From the NCBI RefSeq assembly GCF_024171695.1, contig NZ_JAMTCF010000007.1, positions 372,001 to 436,000 of the forward strand: DNA of 64,000 nt, written 5' to 3'. The first letter of the stretch is position 1, and every line of letters begins with the position of its first letter. The notes below the pieces were generated by a model. The model saw only the letters and a program-made list of their open reading frames with translations, did no database searches and was not told the origin of the DNA. Origin of the DNA: Actinosynnema pretiosum (GTDB taxonomy: Bacteria > Actinomycetota > Actinomycetes > Mycobacteriales > Pseudonocardiaceae). Of this stretch, positions 16,140 through 25,700 are shown piece after piece. A program made the translations under genes and the position numbers.

Positions 16140-16375
16140 AAACCACCGTTCCCAGCATGGAATCACCGACCGAACAAGCCGTCGAGCGCACCTGGAAGAT
16201 CAGCGGGGCGTACGCGAACTGGGAGCTCAAGATCGCCGTCACCCCGCCGAACAACGGCACGGCGATCGAGTGCCGCGAACCCGAATACGCCTCGCTCGTC
16301 GGCCACTTCCGCGTGCTGGTCAACGACAACGAGCTCAGCCACAAGCTCAACCTCGAAGACCAGGAGGGTGCCTAG
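16124..16375 (+). CDS. Small hypothetical protein divergent from XRE-DUF397 module
   Basis: 83 residues. GTG at 16124 has GGAGG seven bases upstream; an internal ATG at 16157 (MESPTEQ) lacks an SD. The core reads ERTWKISGAYANWELKIAVTPPNNG, then EPEYASLVGHFRVLVNDNELSHKLNLEDQEGA, which looks like a small beta-rich soluble protein; I do not recognise the family. Its stop codon overlaps the stop of the opposing oxidoreductase (TAG on one strand sharing bases with CTA on the other, 16372-16375). Divergence from the XRE gene and shared operator-like sites suggest it is a regulatory target of that protein. Confidence 0.6.
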   Translation: MPRWQETTVPSMESPTEQAVERTWKISGAYANWELKIAVTPPNNGTAIECREPEYASLVGHFRVLVNDNELSHKLNLEDQEGA

Positions 16376-17355
16376 GCCGTCGGCACCCGCACCGGAAGAC
16401 CGGCCGCGCGGTAGATCGCGTCGACCACCTTCATGTTGGCCACCGCGTCCCGAGCCGTCGTCGGGAACGGCTTGCCGTGCAGCACCGCGTCCGTGAAGGC
16501 GTCCAGCTGGTACCGGTACGACGGCTTCCAGCCGAACCGCTCGTTCCTGGTGTGCCCGTCCAACCGCACCGCCATCCGGTGCCCGAACTGCGGCATGAAC
16601 GGGTTCACCACCCGCAGCTCGCCCTTCTCCCCGATGACCCGCGCGGACAGCTTCAGCACCGCGCCCGACCACAGGGAGGCGTGCACGAACCCGACGTGCC
16701 CGCCGGGGAACACCAGGTCCGCCTTGACCGCCCGGTCGACCTTCCGGTTGCGCAGCCGCACCCGCGCGCTGCGCACCTCGGGCTCGCCGCCGAGCATCCG
16801 GACCGCGTTGACGGCGTAGCACCCGGCGTCCATCAGCGCGCCGCCCGCGAGGTCCCAGTCGTAGCGGATGTCCGAGAACTTGGGCAGCGGGAAGCACATC
16901 CGCGCCTCGACGTGCCGCAGCGCGCCCAGCTCGGGCAGCACCTCGACCATCCGCCTGGCCAGCGGGTGGTACCGGTAGTGGAACGCCTCCATGACCACGA
17001 GCCCGCTGGCGTCGGCCGCGTCGGCGACCCGCTCGGCCTCCTCGGAGTTCGCGGTGAACGGCTTCTCGCACAGCACGTGCTTGCCCGCCGCGAGCGCCTT
17101 CAACGTCCACTTGCCGTGCAGCCCGTTGGGCAGCGGGTTGTAGACGGCGTCGACGTCGGGGTCGTCGATCAGCGCCTGGTAGTCGTCCAGGACCCGCGGC
17201 ACGAGGTTCTTGTCCGCGAACGCCCTGGCCCGCTCGGGGTCCCGCGCGGCGACCGCGACCACTTCCGCGGCGGACGACTTGAGTGCCGGCTTGACGAGAG
17301 CGGCGGGGGCGATGGCGGCAGCCCCGAGAACCCCGATCCGCACGCGGTCGCTCAT
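16372..17355 (-). CDS. Gfo/Idh/MocA family NAD(P)-dependent oxidoreductase
   Basis: 327 residues. N-terminal Rossmann fold (VRIGVLGAAAIAPAALVKPAL, residues 5-25; GxGxxA is changed to GAAAIA), the family signature AGKHVLCEKPF with the catalytic-region Lys at about 98, and GALMDAGCYAVNAVRMLGG matching the G-x-x-x-D-x-G-x-H pattern with Tyr in place of His. The C-terminal alpha/beta domain carries the substrate pocket. Proteins of this subgroup act on sugars or dihydrodiols (trans-1,2-dihydrobenzene-1,2-diol dehydrogenase-like); the substrate here is unknown. ATG is followed directly by the Rossmann strand. It sits 3 bp downstream of the NACHT-WD40 gene on the same strand, so it may be co-transcribed with that gene pair. 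Confidence 0.85.
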   Translation of the reverse strand: MSDRVRIGVLGAAAIAPAALVKPALKSSAAEVVAVAARDPERARAFADKNLVPRVLDDYQALIDDPDVDAVYNPLPNGLHGKWTLKALAAGKHVLCEKPFTANSEEAERVADAADASGLVVMEAFHYRYHPLARRMVEVLPELGALRHVEARMCFPLPKFSDIRYDWDLAGGALMDAGCYAVNAVRMLGGEPEVRSARVRLRNRKVDRAVKADLVFPGGHVGFVHASLWSGAVLKLSARVIGEKGELRVVNPFMPQFGHRMAVRLDGHTRNERFGWKPSYRYQLDAFTDAVLHGKPFPTTARDAVANMKVVDAIYRAAGLPVRVPTA

Positions 17356-17358
17356 GGG

Positions 17359-20300
17359 TCAGGAGGGTAGTGGCGGGGGCATGGGGGCGCTGTGAGGCAG
17401 GCGCCGGATCTCCGGGTAGTGGCGGTCGAGCTCGCCGACCTCGAAGCGGCAGGACTTGATGGCCCACCAGAGGAAAGCGCCGACGTCGCCGCCGTGCTTG
17501 TAGGAGCCGTCCGGGAAGAGGGTGGCCCAGCCCTCGTGGGTGGCGATGAGGGTGGCGACGAGGGCGCCGCCGGTGGTCCAGATCCGGGTGGTGCCGTCGA
17601 CGCTGCCGGTGGCCAGGCGCGTGCCGTCGGGGGAGAAGGCGACGGTGATGACGATCTCGCTGTGCCCGGTGAGGATGGTCAGGGGTTCCCCTTCAGCGGT
17701 CCAGATCCGCGCGGTGCCATCGCTGCTGCCGGTGGCGAGGAACCTGCCGTCGGGCGAGTAGGCGACGGTGTGCACCCGCCGCGTGTGCCATATGAAGCTG
17801 GCGACCTGAATGCCGTCGATGGTCCAAGTGCGGGCGGTGCCGTCGTTGCTGCCGGTGGCGAGTCGCGTTCCGTCCGGTGACCACGCGACCGCCGTGGTGG
17901 GCCTGGTGTGCCCGAAGGTCGAGACGCGGGTCCCGTCGGGAATCCAGATCCGCGCGGCACCGTCGTGGCTGCCGGTGGCGATGAGCTTGCCGTCGGGGGA
18001 GAACGCCACCGAGGTGACCCAGTTCTTGTGCGTGCCGAGGAGGGCCAGCGGCATCCCCGTGGCACTCCAGACGCGGGCGGTCAGATCACTGCTGCCGGTG
18101 ACGATGCGGGTGCCGTCTGGGGAGAAGGCGACCGCGTTCACCCGCTGCTCATGGCCGGTGAGTCTGGCGATCAGGGTGCCGCCATCGGTCCATACGCAGG
18201 CAGTGCCGTCGTGTCCGCCAGTGGCGATGCGGGTGCCGTCGGGGGAGAAGGCGACCGCGTTCACCCGCTGCTCGTGGCCGGTGAGGGTGACGATCAGCTC
18301 CCCGTCGACGGTCCAGATCCGAGCCGCGCCGTCGCTGCTGGACGTGGCGACGCGCGTGTGGTCGGGCGAGAAGGCGACGCTGGTGATGGTCCTGGAGCGG
18401 CTGGTCGGGATGGCGACCAGCGCGCCGTCCGTGGTCCAGGTACGTGCGGACTTGTCGCTACTGCCCGTTGTGATGAGCGCGCCGTCCGGCGAGTAGGCGA
18501 TCGAGGTGATCCCGCCTTGGTGGCCGGCGAGGTCGGCGATGTGCGTGCCGTTCGCGTTCGAGACGTGCGCCATACCATCACTGCGGCCGGTGGCGATCTG
18601 CGTGCCGTCAGGTGAGTATGCGACTGCCGTGATGGGTCTGTTGCCGTCGATGACTGTGGCGATCTGCGTGCCGTCTGCGGTCCACGTGCGCGCTGTGCGG
18701 TCATCGCTGCCGGTGGTGATGTGCGTGCCGTCGGGGGAGTAGGTGACGGTGTTGATCCCGTTCCCGTGCCCGGAGAGGGTGACGACGTGATCGCCCCCGG
18801 CGGTCCAGACCTGCACGACGCCTTCGACGTTCGCGACTGCTATCCGCGTGCCGTCCGGCGAGTAGGCGATCGAGGTGATGCGCTGCCTGCCGCTGTGGGT
18901 GGTGACCAGCTCGCCCGCGTAGGTCCAGGTGCGCGCGGTGCCCTCCCTGGTCCCGGTGGCGATGTGCTTGCCGTCCGGTGAGAAAGCGACGGCAGTGACC
19001 GGGTGTCCGTAGTCCCTGAGGGTGGTGACGTGTTCGCCGTCGATCGTCCACACGCGTGCGGTCCGGTCCTCGCTGCCGGTCACCAGCCGGGTCCCGTTCG
19101 GCGAGAACGCCACCGAGGTCACCTTGCCGTCGTGGTCGCCGATGAATCGCAGCGACGAGTGGCTCTCCGCGTGCAGCAGCTCCACCTGCTTGCCGTGCGC
19201 GAGGGCGATGGTCTCCCCATCCGGCGAGTACGCGACGGCAAGCACGGCCGCACTGCGGGCCAGCATCACCTCGGCCCGGTCCCGCCCGCTCACCGCCGCC
19301 GCCCGCAGCTCCGGGTGCCCCTCGGTCCCGGTCACACCGAGCAGCGCCGCACCCTCCCACCGGCTCCCGTCCAAGGTCGCCCCGGCCAGGTCCCCGCCGA
19401 TGACCCGCGCTCCCCGCAGGTCAGCCCCGGTCAAATCAACCCCGCACAGCCCGGTCCCGTCGACCCGCTGCCCGCGCAGGTCCGCGCCCACCAACCGCGA
19501 CCCCCGCAGGTCGAGCCGTGACAGGTCGGCCCCGCGCAGGTCCAGCCCGCTCATGTCCCCGAGCCCGCTCCCGCCCAGCCGGTCGACCACCAGCAGCGCG
19601 TTCTGCTTCTCCTCCGCGCTCGCCAGCGCGCTCGCCGTCACCGCCGTCGCCCACCGCCGCGCCCGCCCGTGCCCGGCCAGGTCGCACAGGAAGTCCACCA
19701 TCAGCCGCGACATCGCCCGCCCCGCGACCTCCGCCAGCCCCTCCCCGGCCCGCAACCGCCGCGCCGCCTCGTTCGCCACCAGCCACTCCATCACCGACCG
19801 GTGCACGAAGCCGAAACCGCTCTCGCCCGTCACCAGCAGCGTCCCCGAGCCGATCGCGTGCGCCACCTGGTCCTGCGTGTACCCGAGGTCCGCCACCTCG
19901 GTCAGCGCGGCCACCGCGACCTCGCCCAGCTCGTCCTCCTGGATCGCGTTCGCGCCCGTCGTCCACAACCGCGTCGCCAGGTCCGTGCACACCCGCAGCC
20001 GCTCGTCCTTGCCCAGCACCGGGAGCCCGTGCCGGTGCTCCTGGCGGGCCTGCTCGTGCAGCAGCCACGAGTCCACCAGCTCCTGGTACAGGTCAGCCGC
20101 GCTGATCGTCCCCTTGCGCTGCTGCACCTCCCGCAGCCGGTCCTCCGCCAGCTCCGCGATGAACGACAGCATCCGGGGGTTCCGCGACAGCCCCAGCAGG
20201 TCCTGGACCTCGTCCAGCAGCCGCAACCGCGCCCGCGCCCGCTCGTGGTCGCCGCCGTACCGCTTGGTCAGGAACTCCACGATCTGCTCGCGGGCGAAGT

Positions 20301-22692
20301 CCTCCAGCTCCACCACCCGGCTCGCCCCGGTCGCCACGACCTCGTCGCCCAGCGCCGTCAGCACCTGCGCGGCCGAGCGGAAGTGCTGGGTGCGGCTGGT
20401 CAGCACGACCTTCGCCTCGCCGCTGACCACCTCCAGCAGGGTGCGCAGGTAGTCGGCGGCGTTGTCGTAGCCGACCCGCAGCTCCAGCTCGTCGAACCCG
20501 TCGAACAGCAGCGCGACCCGCCCGCTGGCGATCATGTACCGGAGCTTGTCCACGTCGACCACGGCCACGCCCTGGCCGACCAGGGCGTTCGCCAGCAGCT
20601 GGTTGAGCGTCGGCGCCTTCTGCAACGTCCGCAGCTCCACCAGCAGCGGCGTCACCCCGCCCAGGTGCTCGGGCAGGGCGCGCGCGAGCTGCCGCAGCAG
20701 GAAGGACTTGCCGCGCCCGAAGTCCCCCAGCACCACCACGAACTGCCTCGCCCGCAGGCCGAGCCAGTCGAGCACCCGCGCGAGCAGGTCCGGTTCCACC
20801 TCGCCGGACGAGTGGCGGCCGACGACCCGGTAGCGCTGCGCGGTGTACAGGGCCTCGGGGTAGACCTTGTCGCGGGCCAGGGCGCTCTTGAGGCGCTCCT
20901 CCAGCGGGCCGAGGTCGAGCAGGCCCCGGTACTCGACCCAGCTGCGCGGTGACACGCCCCGGCGGGTCGCGCGGCCGACCAGATCCGCCGACGCGAGGCG
21001 ACCGCTGTAGACGATCTCCGAGCGGGTGCCGGGGTCCTCGGCGGTGAAGTGGCGGTGCACGTCCACGACGAACGCGTCCACGTCCTGCTCGGTCAGGTCC
21101 CCGTCGACCACGCCCACCGGCCGGTAGTCCACGCCGCCGCCGGGGATCGGCAGGCCGACGCGCAGGTAGGACTTCTCCGGGTGCGGCACGGTGCTCGCGT
21201 CGGGGTGCGCGAAGCGGGTGGCCTCGACGACGCGGCCGAAGAAGGCGTTGCCGGACGGGGGCGGGGGGCTGTCCTGGGCGGGGTCGGGGCGGCGGCGCTC
21301 GGTGACGCGCCACGCGGCGCCGGTGGGGCTGATGCGGGTGTCGCCGGTCCAGCGGCCGTGCGCGAAGCGGCGGGCCTGGCGGGTGGTGCGGGTCGGGTCG
21401 AAGGAGACGAGCTGGTAGCCGTCGTTGGTGGTGGGGGCGGAGAACAGGTGGTGCAGGTCCGCGCGCCAGGTGGACTCGGGGGTTTCCCGGTGCACCGCGC
21501 CGAGCCGGAGCCGGTCGTGCTCGCGGAACCCGTCGAGCCACGTCCGGAACCGGGAGACCTGGTCGCGGCCGAGCTCGGCGGTGGCGCGCTCGTGGGTGTC
21601 GGCGGTGGTGGAGTTGAACCCGGCCACGACGACGGAGAGGTCGGGCACCTCGAAGAGGGTCCACGGCTCGTCGGCGGTGAAGGTGGGGGAGTGGCCGTCG
21701 TAGAACCGGTCGAAGGCGGCGGCGAACTGCTTCCACTTGGGCCAGAACGGGGGGACGGGGGTCTCGTCGTCGGCTTCGGCGGTGTCGAAGTAGGCCTTGC
21801 ACGCCTTGCGGTTCACGTCGTGCGCGCCGGGGACGACGATCACGCGGTCGCGGGGGAGGTCGAGGTCCTCGGCGAGGTCGGCGAGGAGGTGGAAGGCGCT
21901 GGTGAACTCGGCCTTGCCGCCCTGCTCGGTGAGGTTCCCGGTGACGACGAGGAGGTCGGGCGGGGTGTCGGCGGGGAGGTCGCGGAGCAGGTCGTCGCCG
22001 GTGAACGGCCAGCTCCCGCCGCCCGCGCGGGGACCGGGGAGGTGCAGGGCGGTGACGAGGTCGGGGCGCTTGGCGGTGCGGCTGCTGCCGAGGGCGGACC
22101 AGCCGACGCGGAGCTGTTCGGCGGAGATGGCGTAGCTGTCCGGGGTGGAGGTCCCGGCGGTGGCGATGATGCCGACGACGCGGCCGGTGGCGTCGTCCCA
22201 GACGGGGCTGCCGCTGAAGCCGGGTTGGACGCGGAGGGCGGAGGTGGATTCGAGCTGGAGGTGGCCTCGGCTGTTGCGGCCCTTGACGAGGGCGTCCACC
22301 CAGGCGCCGTCGGGGCGGACGGGCTTGGCGGGGTAGCCGAAGATCCGGACGACGCTGCCGGGGCGGGGGAGGGTGGCGATCAGGCGGGCCGGGGGGACGT
22401 CCGGCGGGGGCGCGTCGAGGGCGAGGCCTGCGATGTCGTCGCCGGGGTCGCCTTCGCGGGGCGGTGGGGGCATCCAGTGGACGACGCGGGCGGTGGTGGT
22501 GTGGGGGCCGAACTGGAGGCGGATGGGCGCGTCGGGGCGGGCGGGGTCGCGCTCGTGGCGGCGGAGGGCGTGGTTGACGACGTGCGCGCAGGTCATGACC
22601 TTGCCGTCGGCCAGCAACACGGCCCCGCCGACGGGGTTGTCGTCGGCGTCGAGCACGCGGGCGGCGGAGCCGGGTAAGGCGGAGGGCTGCAC
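17359..22692 (-). CDS. Giant trypsin-metallophosphoesterase-NACHT-pentapeptide-WD40 STAND protein
   Basis: 1777 residues, GTG start at 22692. Residues 1-200: trypsin-like protease with His37 (TCAHVV), Asp86 (GDDIAGL) and Ser160 ([11 protein letters not shown]), triad intact. 205-440: degenerate calcineurin-like phosphoesterase (VVTGNLTEQG, VVPGAHDVN); the metal-binding D-x-H, GD and GNHD motifs are altered. 510-600: alpha/beta segment (SEIVYSGRLASADLVGRATRRGVSPRSW) that faintly recalls Mrr-like nuclease cores. 650-1010: NACHT NTPase, Walker A GDFGRGKS at 656-663, Walker B LLFDGFDE at 729-735, winged helix with [17 protein letters not shown]. 1045-1120: pentapeptide-like LDLRGADL repeats. 1148-1715: fourteen WD40 blades, enough for two seven-bladed propellers. 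A conserved tail WATLFPDGSYK...RHYPEIRRLP ends it. It follows its shorter paralogue by 32 bp. Protease output gated by NTPase after ligand sensing by the propeller is inference. Confidence 0.9.
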   Translation of the reverse strand: MQPSALPGSAARVLDADDNPVGGAVLLADGKVMTCAHVVNHALRRHERDPARPDAPIRLQFGPHTTTARVVHWMPPPPREGDPGDDIAGLALDAPPPDVPPARLIATLPRPGSVVRIFGYPAKPVRPDGAWVDALVKGRNSRGHLQLESTSALRVQPGFSGSPVWDDATGRVVGIIATAGTSTPDSYAISAEQLRVGWSALGSSRTAKRPDLVTALHLPGPRAGGGSWPFTGDDLLRDLPADTPPDLLVVTGNLTEQGGKAEFTSAFHLLADLAEDLDLPRDRVIVVPGAHDVNRKACKAYFDTAEADDETPVPPFWPKWKQFAAAFDRFYDGHSPTFTADEPWTLFEVPDLSVVVAGFNSTTADTHERATAELGRDQVSRFRTWLDGFREHDRLRLGAVHRETPESTWRADLHHLFSAPTTNDGYQLVSFDPTRTTRQARRFAHGRWTGDTRISPTGAAWRVTERRRPDPAQDSPPPPSGNAFFGRVVEATRFAHPDASTVPHPEKSYLRVGLPIPGGGVDYRPVGVVDGDLTEQDVDAFVVDVHRHFTAEDPGTRSEIVYSGRLASADLVGRATRRGVSPRSWVEYRGLLDLGPLEERLKSALARDKVYPEALYTAQRYRVVGRHSSGEVEPDLLARVLDWLGLRARQFVVVLGDFGRGKSFLLRQLARALPEHLGGVTPLLVELRTLQKAPTLNQLLANALVGQGVAVVDVDKLRYMIASGRVALLFDGFDELELRVGYDNAADYLRTLLEVVSGEAKVVLTSRTQHFRSAAQVLTALGDEVVATGASRVVELEDFAREQIVEFLTKRYGGDHERARARLRLLDEVQDLLGLSRNPRMLSFIAELAEDRLREVQQRKGTISAADLYQELVDSWLLHEQARQEHRHGLPVLGKDERLRVCTDLATRLWTTGANAIQEDELGEVAVAALTEVADLGYTQDQVAHAIGSGTLLVTGESGFGFVHRSVMEWLVANEAARRLRAGEGLAEVAGRAMSRLMVDFLCDLAGHGRARRWATAVTASALASAEEKQNALLVVDRLGGSGLGDMSGLDLRGADLSRLDLRGSRLVGADLRGQRVDGTGLCGVDLTGADLRGARVIGGDLAGATLDGSRWEGAALLGVTGTEGHPELRAAAVSGRDRAEVMLARSAAVLAVAYSPDGETIALAHGKQVELLHAESHSSLRFIGDHDGKVTSVAFSPNGTRLVTGSEDRTARVWTIDGEHVTTLRDYGHPVTAVAFSPDGKHIATGTREGTARTWTYAGELVTTHSGRQRITSIAYSPDGTRIAVANVEGVVQVWTAGGDHVVTLSGHGNGINTVTYSPDGTHITTGSDDRTARTWTADGTQIATVIDGNRPITAVAYSPDGTQIATGRSDGMAHVSNANGTHIADLAGHQGGITSIAYSPDGALITTGSSDKSARTWTTDGALVAIPTSRSRTITSVAFSPDHTRVATSSSDGAARIWTVDGELIVTLTGHEQRVNAVAFSPDGTRIATGGHDGTACVWTDGGTLIARLTGHEQRVNAVAFSPDGTRIVTGSSDLTARVWSATGMPLALLGTHKNWVTSVAFSPDGKLIATGSHDGAARIWIPDGTRVSTFGHTRPTTAVAWSPDGTRLATGSNDGTARTWTIDGIQVASFIWHTRRVHTVAYSPDGRFLATGSSDGTARIWTAEGEPLTILTGHSEIVITVAFSPDGTRLATGSVDGTTRIWTTGGALVATLIATHEGWATLFPDGSYKHGGDVGAFLWWAIKSCRFEVGELDRHYPEIRRLPHSAPMPPPLPS
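17535..19245 (-). repeat. Coding repeat array: 14 WD40 blades
   Basis: Fourteen units of about 40 residues with the core [VI]-T-[AS]-V-A-[FY]-SPDG-T-x-[IL]-ATGS-x-DGTARIWT-x-DG. Blade 1 (ETIALAHGKQVELL) and blade 6 (MAHVSNANG) are the most divergent. Blades 9 and 10 (about 18100-18300) share HEQRVNAVAFSPDGTRI and are almost identical in DNA over more than 50 bp, a sign of recent amplification. Confidence 0.9.
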
Positions 22693-22724
22693 TTCTCAGG
22701 GTTACCACAGGTTGCGCAGCGTGG

Positions 22725-25700
22725 TCAGGGGGTTGGTGGGGGATCGATGGGGTCGGTGTCGGTCAGGCGGCGGATGTGGGGGTAGTAGCGGGCGATTTCC
22801 CGCAGGTATAGATTCCAGTGCTCGATTTGCCATCTGGGGAATGCAGAGGATTCCTCGCTACACCTGTACGCGCCGCTGGGGAAAGCGGTCAGCCAATTCT
22901 TTCCGCGTGTCGCCAGTGTCATGAGGAGGGTGCCGTCGGCCCCGCGCACTTCGGTGGCTCCATTGGGTAAGATAGTGGCTGTACGCGAGCCATCCGGTGA
23001 TCGTGCGGTTGTCGGTTCGCTGCGTTGGACCACCGCTTCTGCGACTTGGTGCAGCGTGGCTGCGCACACCCCGCTCGGAATCCAGATCTGTCCGCTCATG
23101 TCCTCGAGGACGGTGAGCAGAGTGCCGTCCTCTTGGTAGACAACCCCGTAGGTCGCAGGAGATGAAGCGAGCACTATCTCGGGCTGGCTGCGGCCCAGCA
23201 CCGCCGCATCCGTCAGTTCCGGGTGCGCCTCGAAACCTCGCACGTTTATCAGTAATGCGCCTTTCCAATTGCTCCCGGTCAGCGCCGCGTCTGTGAGGTC
23301 GTCGTTCTCAAAAATCAGGCCTCGCAGGTCGAGTCCACGCAGATCCAGTGGACCCGCGCCTCTCAGCCTCCTGAGCACCTTAAGCGCATTGTGTCTTTTT
23401 TGGATGTCTGCACTCTGATCGGACACCAGGTTGGCCGCCCACGTGCGCGCCTGGTCATGACCGGTCAGGTCGCAGAAGAAATCCACCATTAGGAGCGATA
23501 AAGATCGTTTCACGATGTCCCTGATGTCACCGCCCTCGCGCAGCACAGCCGCTGCCTCGTTGGCGACCAGCCACTCCATGACCGACTGGTGCACGAATCC
23601 GAACCCGTCGTCCTTCCGCACCAGCAGCGTCCCCGAACCAACCGCGTGTACGGCCTGCTCCAGCGAGTACTCCCGCTCGGACAACCTGCTCAATACCTGC
23701 ACGGCGTCACCCAGGTCTTTCTCCTGGATCGTCTCCTCCGTCGTGTCCCATAACTGCATCGCCAGTTCCGTGCACACCCGCAACCGCTCGTCCCGGTCGA
23801 ACGACGGCAACCCGCGCGGGTGCTCCTGGCGCTCGCTCTCGCGCAGCAGCCAGTAGTCCACGAGTTCCCGGTACAGCTCGGCCGCGCTGATCGATCCCTC
23901 CCGTCGCTGCACCTCCCGCAACTGGTCCTCGTCCAGGTCGGCGATGAACGACAGCATCCGGGGGTTACCTGATAGCCCGAGCAGATCGTGCACCTCGTGC
24001 AGTAGTTCAACCCGTGCTCGTGCGCGAACGGCGTCCCCGCCGTAGTGCCTGTGCAGGAACTCCAGGATCTGCCCGTCCGTGAAGTCCTCCAGATCCATCA
24101 ACTTGCTCGCACTCAAGGACGCCACGTCGCGCCCCAGCGCCGTCAGCACTTGGCGGGTCGACTTGAAGTGCTGAGTGCGGCTGGTCAGCACCACCTTCGC
24201 CTCACCGCTGACCACGTCCAGCAGCGTCGTCAGGTAGTCGGCCGCGTTGTCGTAGCCGACCCGCAGTTCCAGCTCGTCGAAGCCGTCGAACAGCAGCACC
24301 ACCCGGCCGCTGCTGATCATGTACCGCAGCTTGGTCACGTCGACCACGTCAACGCCCTGGTCCACCAGTACTTGAACCAGGAGTTGATCCAGCGACGGCG
24401 CCTTCTCCAGCCTCCGCATGTCCACCAGCAACGGGGTCGGCCCATTCAGCTCCCTGGCGACCTGCCGCAGCAGGAACGACTTCCCGCGTCCGAAATCTCC
24501 CAGCACCATGACGAACTGCGCGGTGCTGCTGCCCAACCAGTCGAGCACCTGTCCCAAAGCATCCGTGCCTGCGTGATTTCCATACTGGTATCGCTGCCGC
24601 ACGTACAGCTCCGCCGGGTAGATCGTGTCCGCCGCCAGCCGCTCCCGTAGTGACTGCTCGTACCGGCGCAGGTCGATCAAGCCCAGGTAGTCGATCCAAC
24701 TGCGCAGGCGGACGCCTCGCCGTCGCGCCTGTTCGACCAGCTCTCCCGAAGCCGGTGGGCCGCTGTAAACCAGTTCCGACCTGGCAGAGGGATCACCCGA
24801 GGCGAACCGGGTGTGCACCTCTGCGGCGAACCGGTCAACGGCCGCCGCGGTGACTTCCCCCTCGACCGTGCCCACCGCCCACGAGTCCACCCCGCCACCG
24901 GGAAGCCGCTCGGTGATCCGCAAGTACCCCTCGGCCGGTGTCACGGTCGCCTCGGGTCGGGCGACCACCGTCGCCTCCACCACCCGCTCGAAGAACCCGC
25001 CCGGCTCCCTGGAGACCTCGTCCCGCTGGGTCGCCCCGCGTCGAACGGTGACCACAGCGGTATCCGGCACATCCCGGAACCACGCGTCGCACGACCGGTC
25101 CGCCTCCAAGCCGTGCGCCACCCCGAGCACCAACCACCCCCGCGCCCGGCACTCCTCCACCCGCTGCGCCGGAGGCTGCGCCACGTCGACACCTGCGCTG
25201 AGATGACTCACCCCCACCGTCGAGTTCACCCCAGCGACAGCCACCCCCAACTCCGGGTGCTCGTACAACGTCCAGGGCGCATCCCTGGTGAACTCGACCT
25301 CGAACCCCTCGTAAAACCGGTCGAACGCCTCCTTGTACGCCTGCCACTTAGGCCAGTACGGCGGCACAGGCTCCCGCTCCTCCGCCTCCGCCGCCAGGAA
25401 GTACGCCGCACAAGCCTTCAAGTTCACATCCCGCGTCCCCGGCACCACCGCCACCCGGTCACGCGCCAACCCCAACCGCTCGGCGACCTCCGCCAACACC
25501 CCAAAAGCCTCGGCGAACTCGCTCCGCAACCCGTGCTCCGTCAGATCCCCGGCGACCACCACCAGATCCGCCCGCACGTCCTCCTCGAACCGAGGCAGGG
25601 GTAACCCACTCCCGCACCGAAGCCCCGGCAGGTGCAGCACCACCGGATCGGTCGACCGCCACTCCGCTGTCAGCTCGGCCAACACCTCGACCGGCACCGC

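Noticed and set aside
17392-19521. Plus-strand open frames and regular DNA repeats across the WD40 region, possibly an array
   Set aside because: The roughly 120-bp period is the coding repeat of WD40 blades on the minus strand; there are no spacers of CRISPR type and no cas genes.
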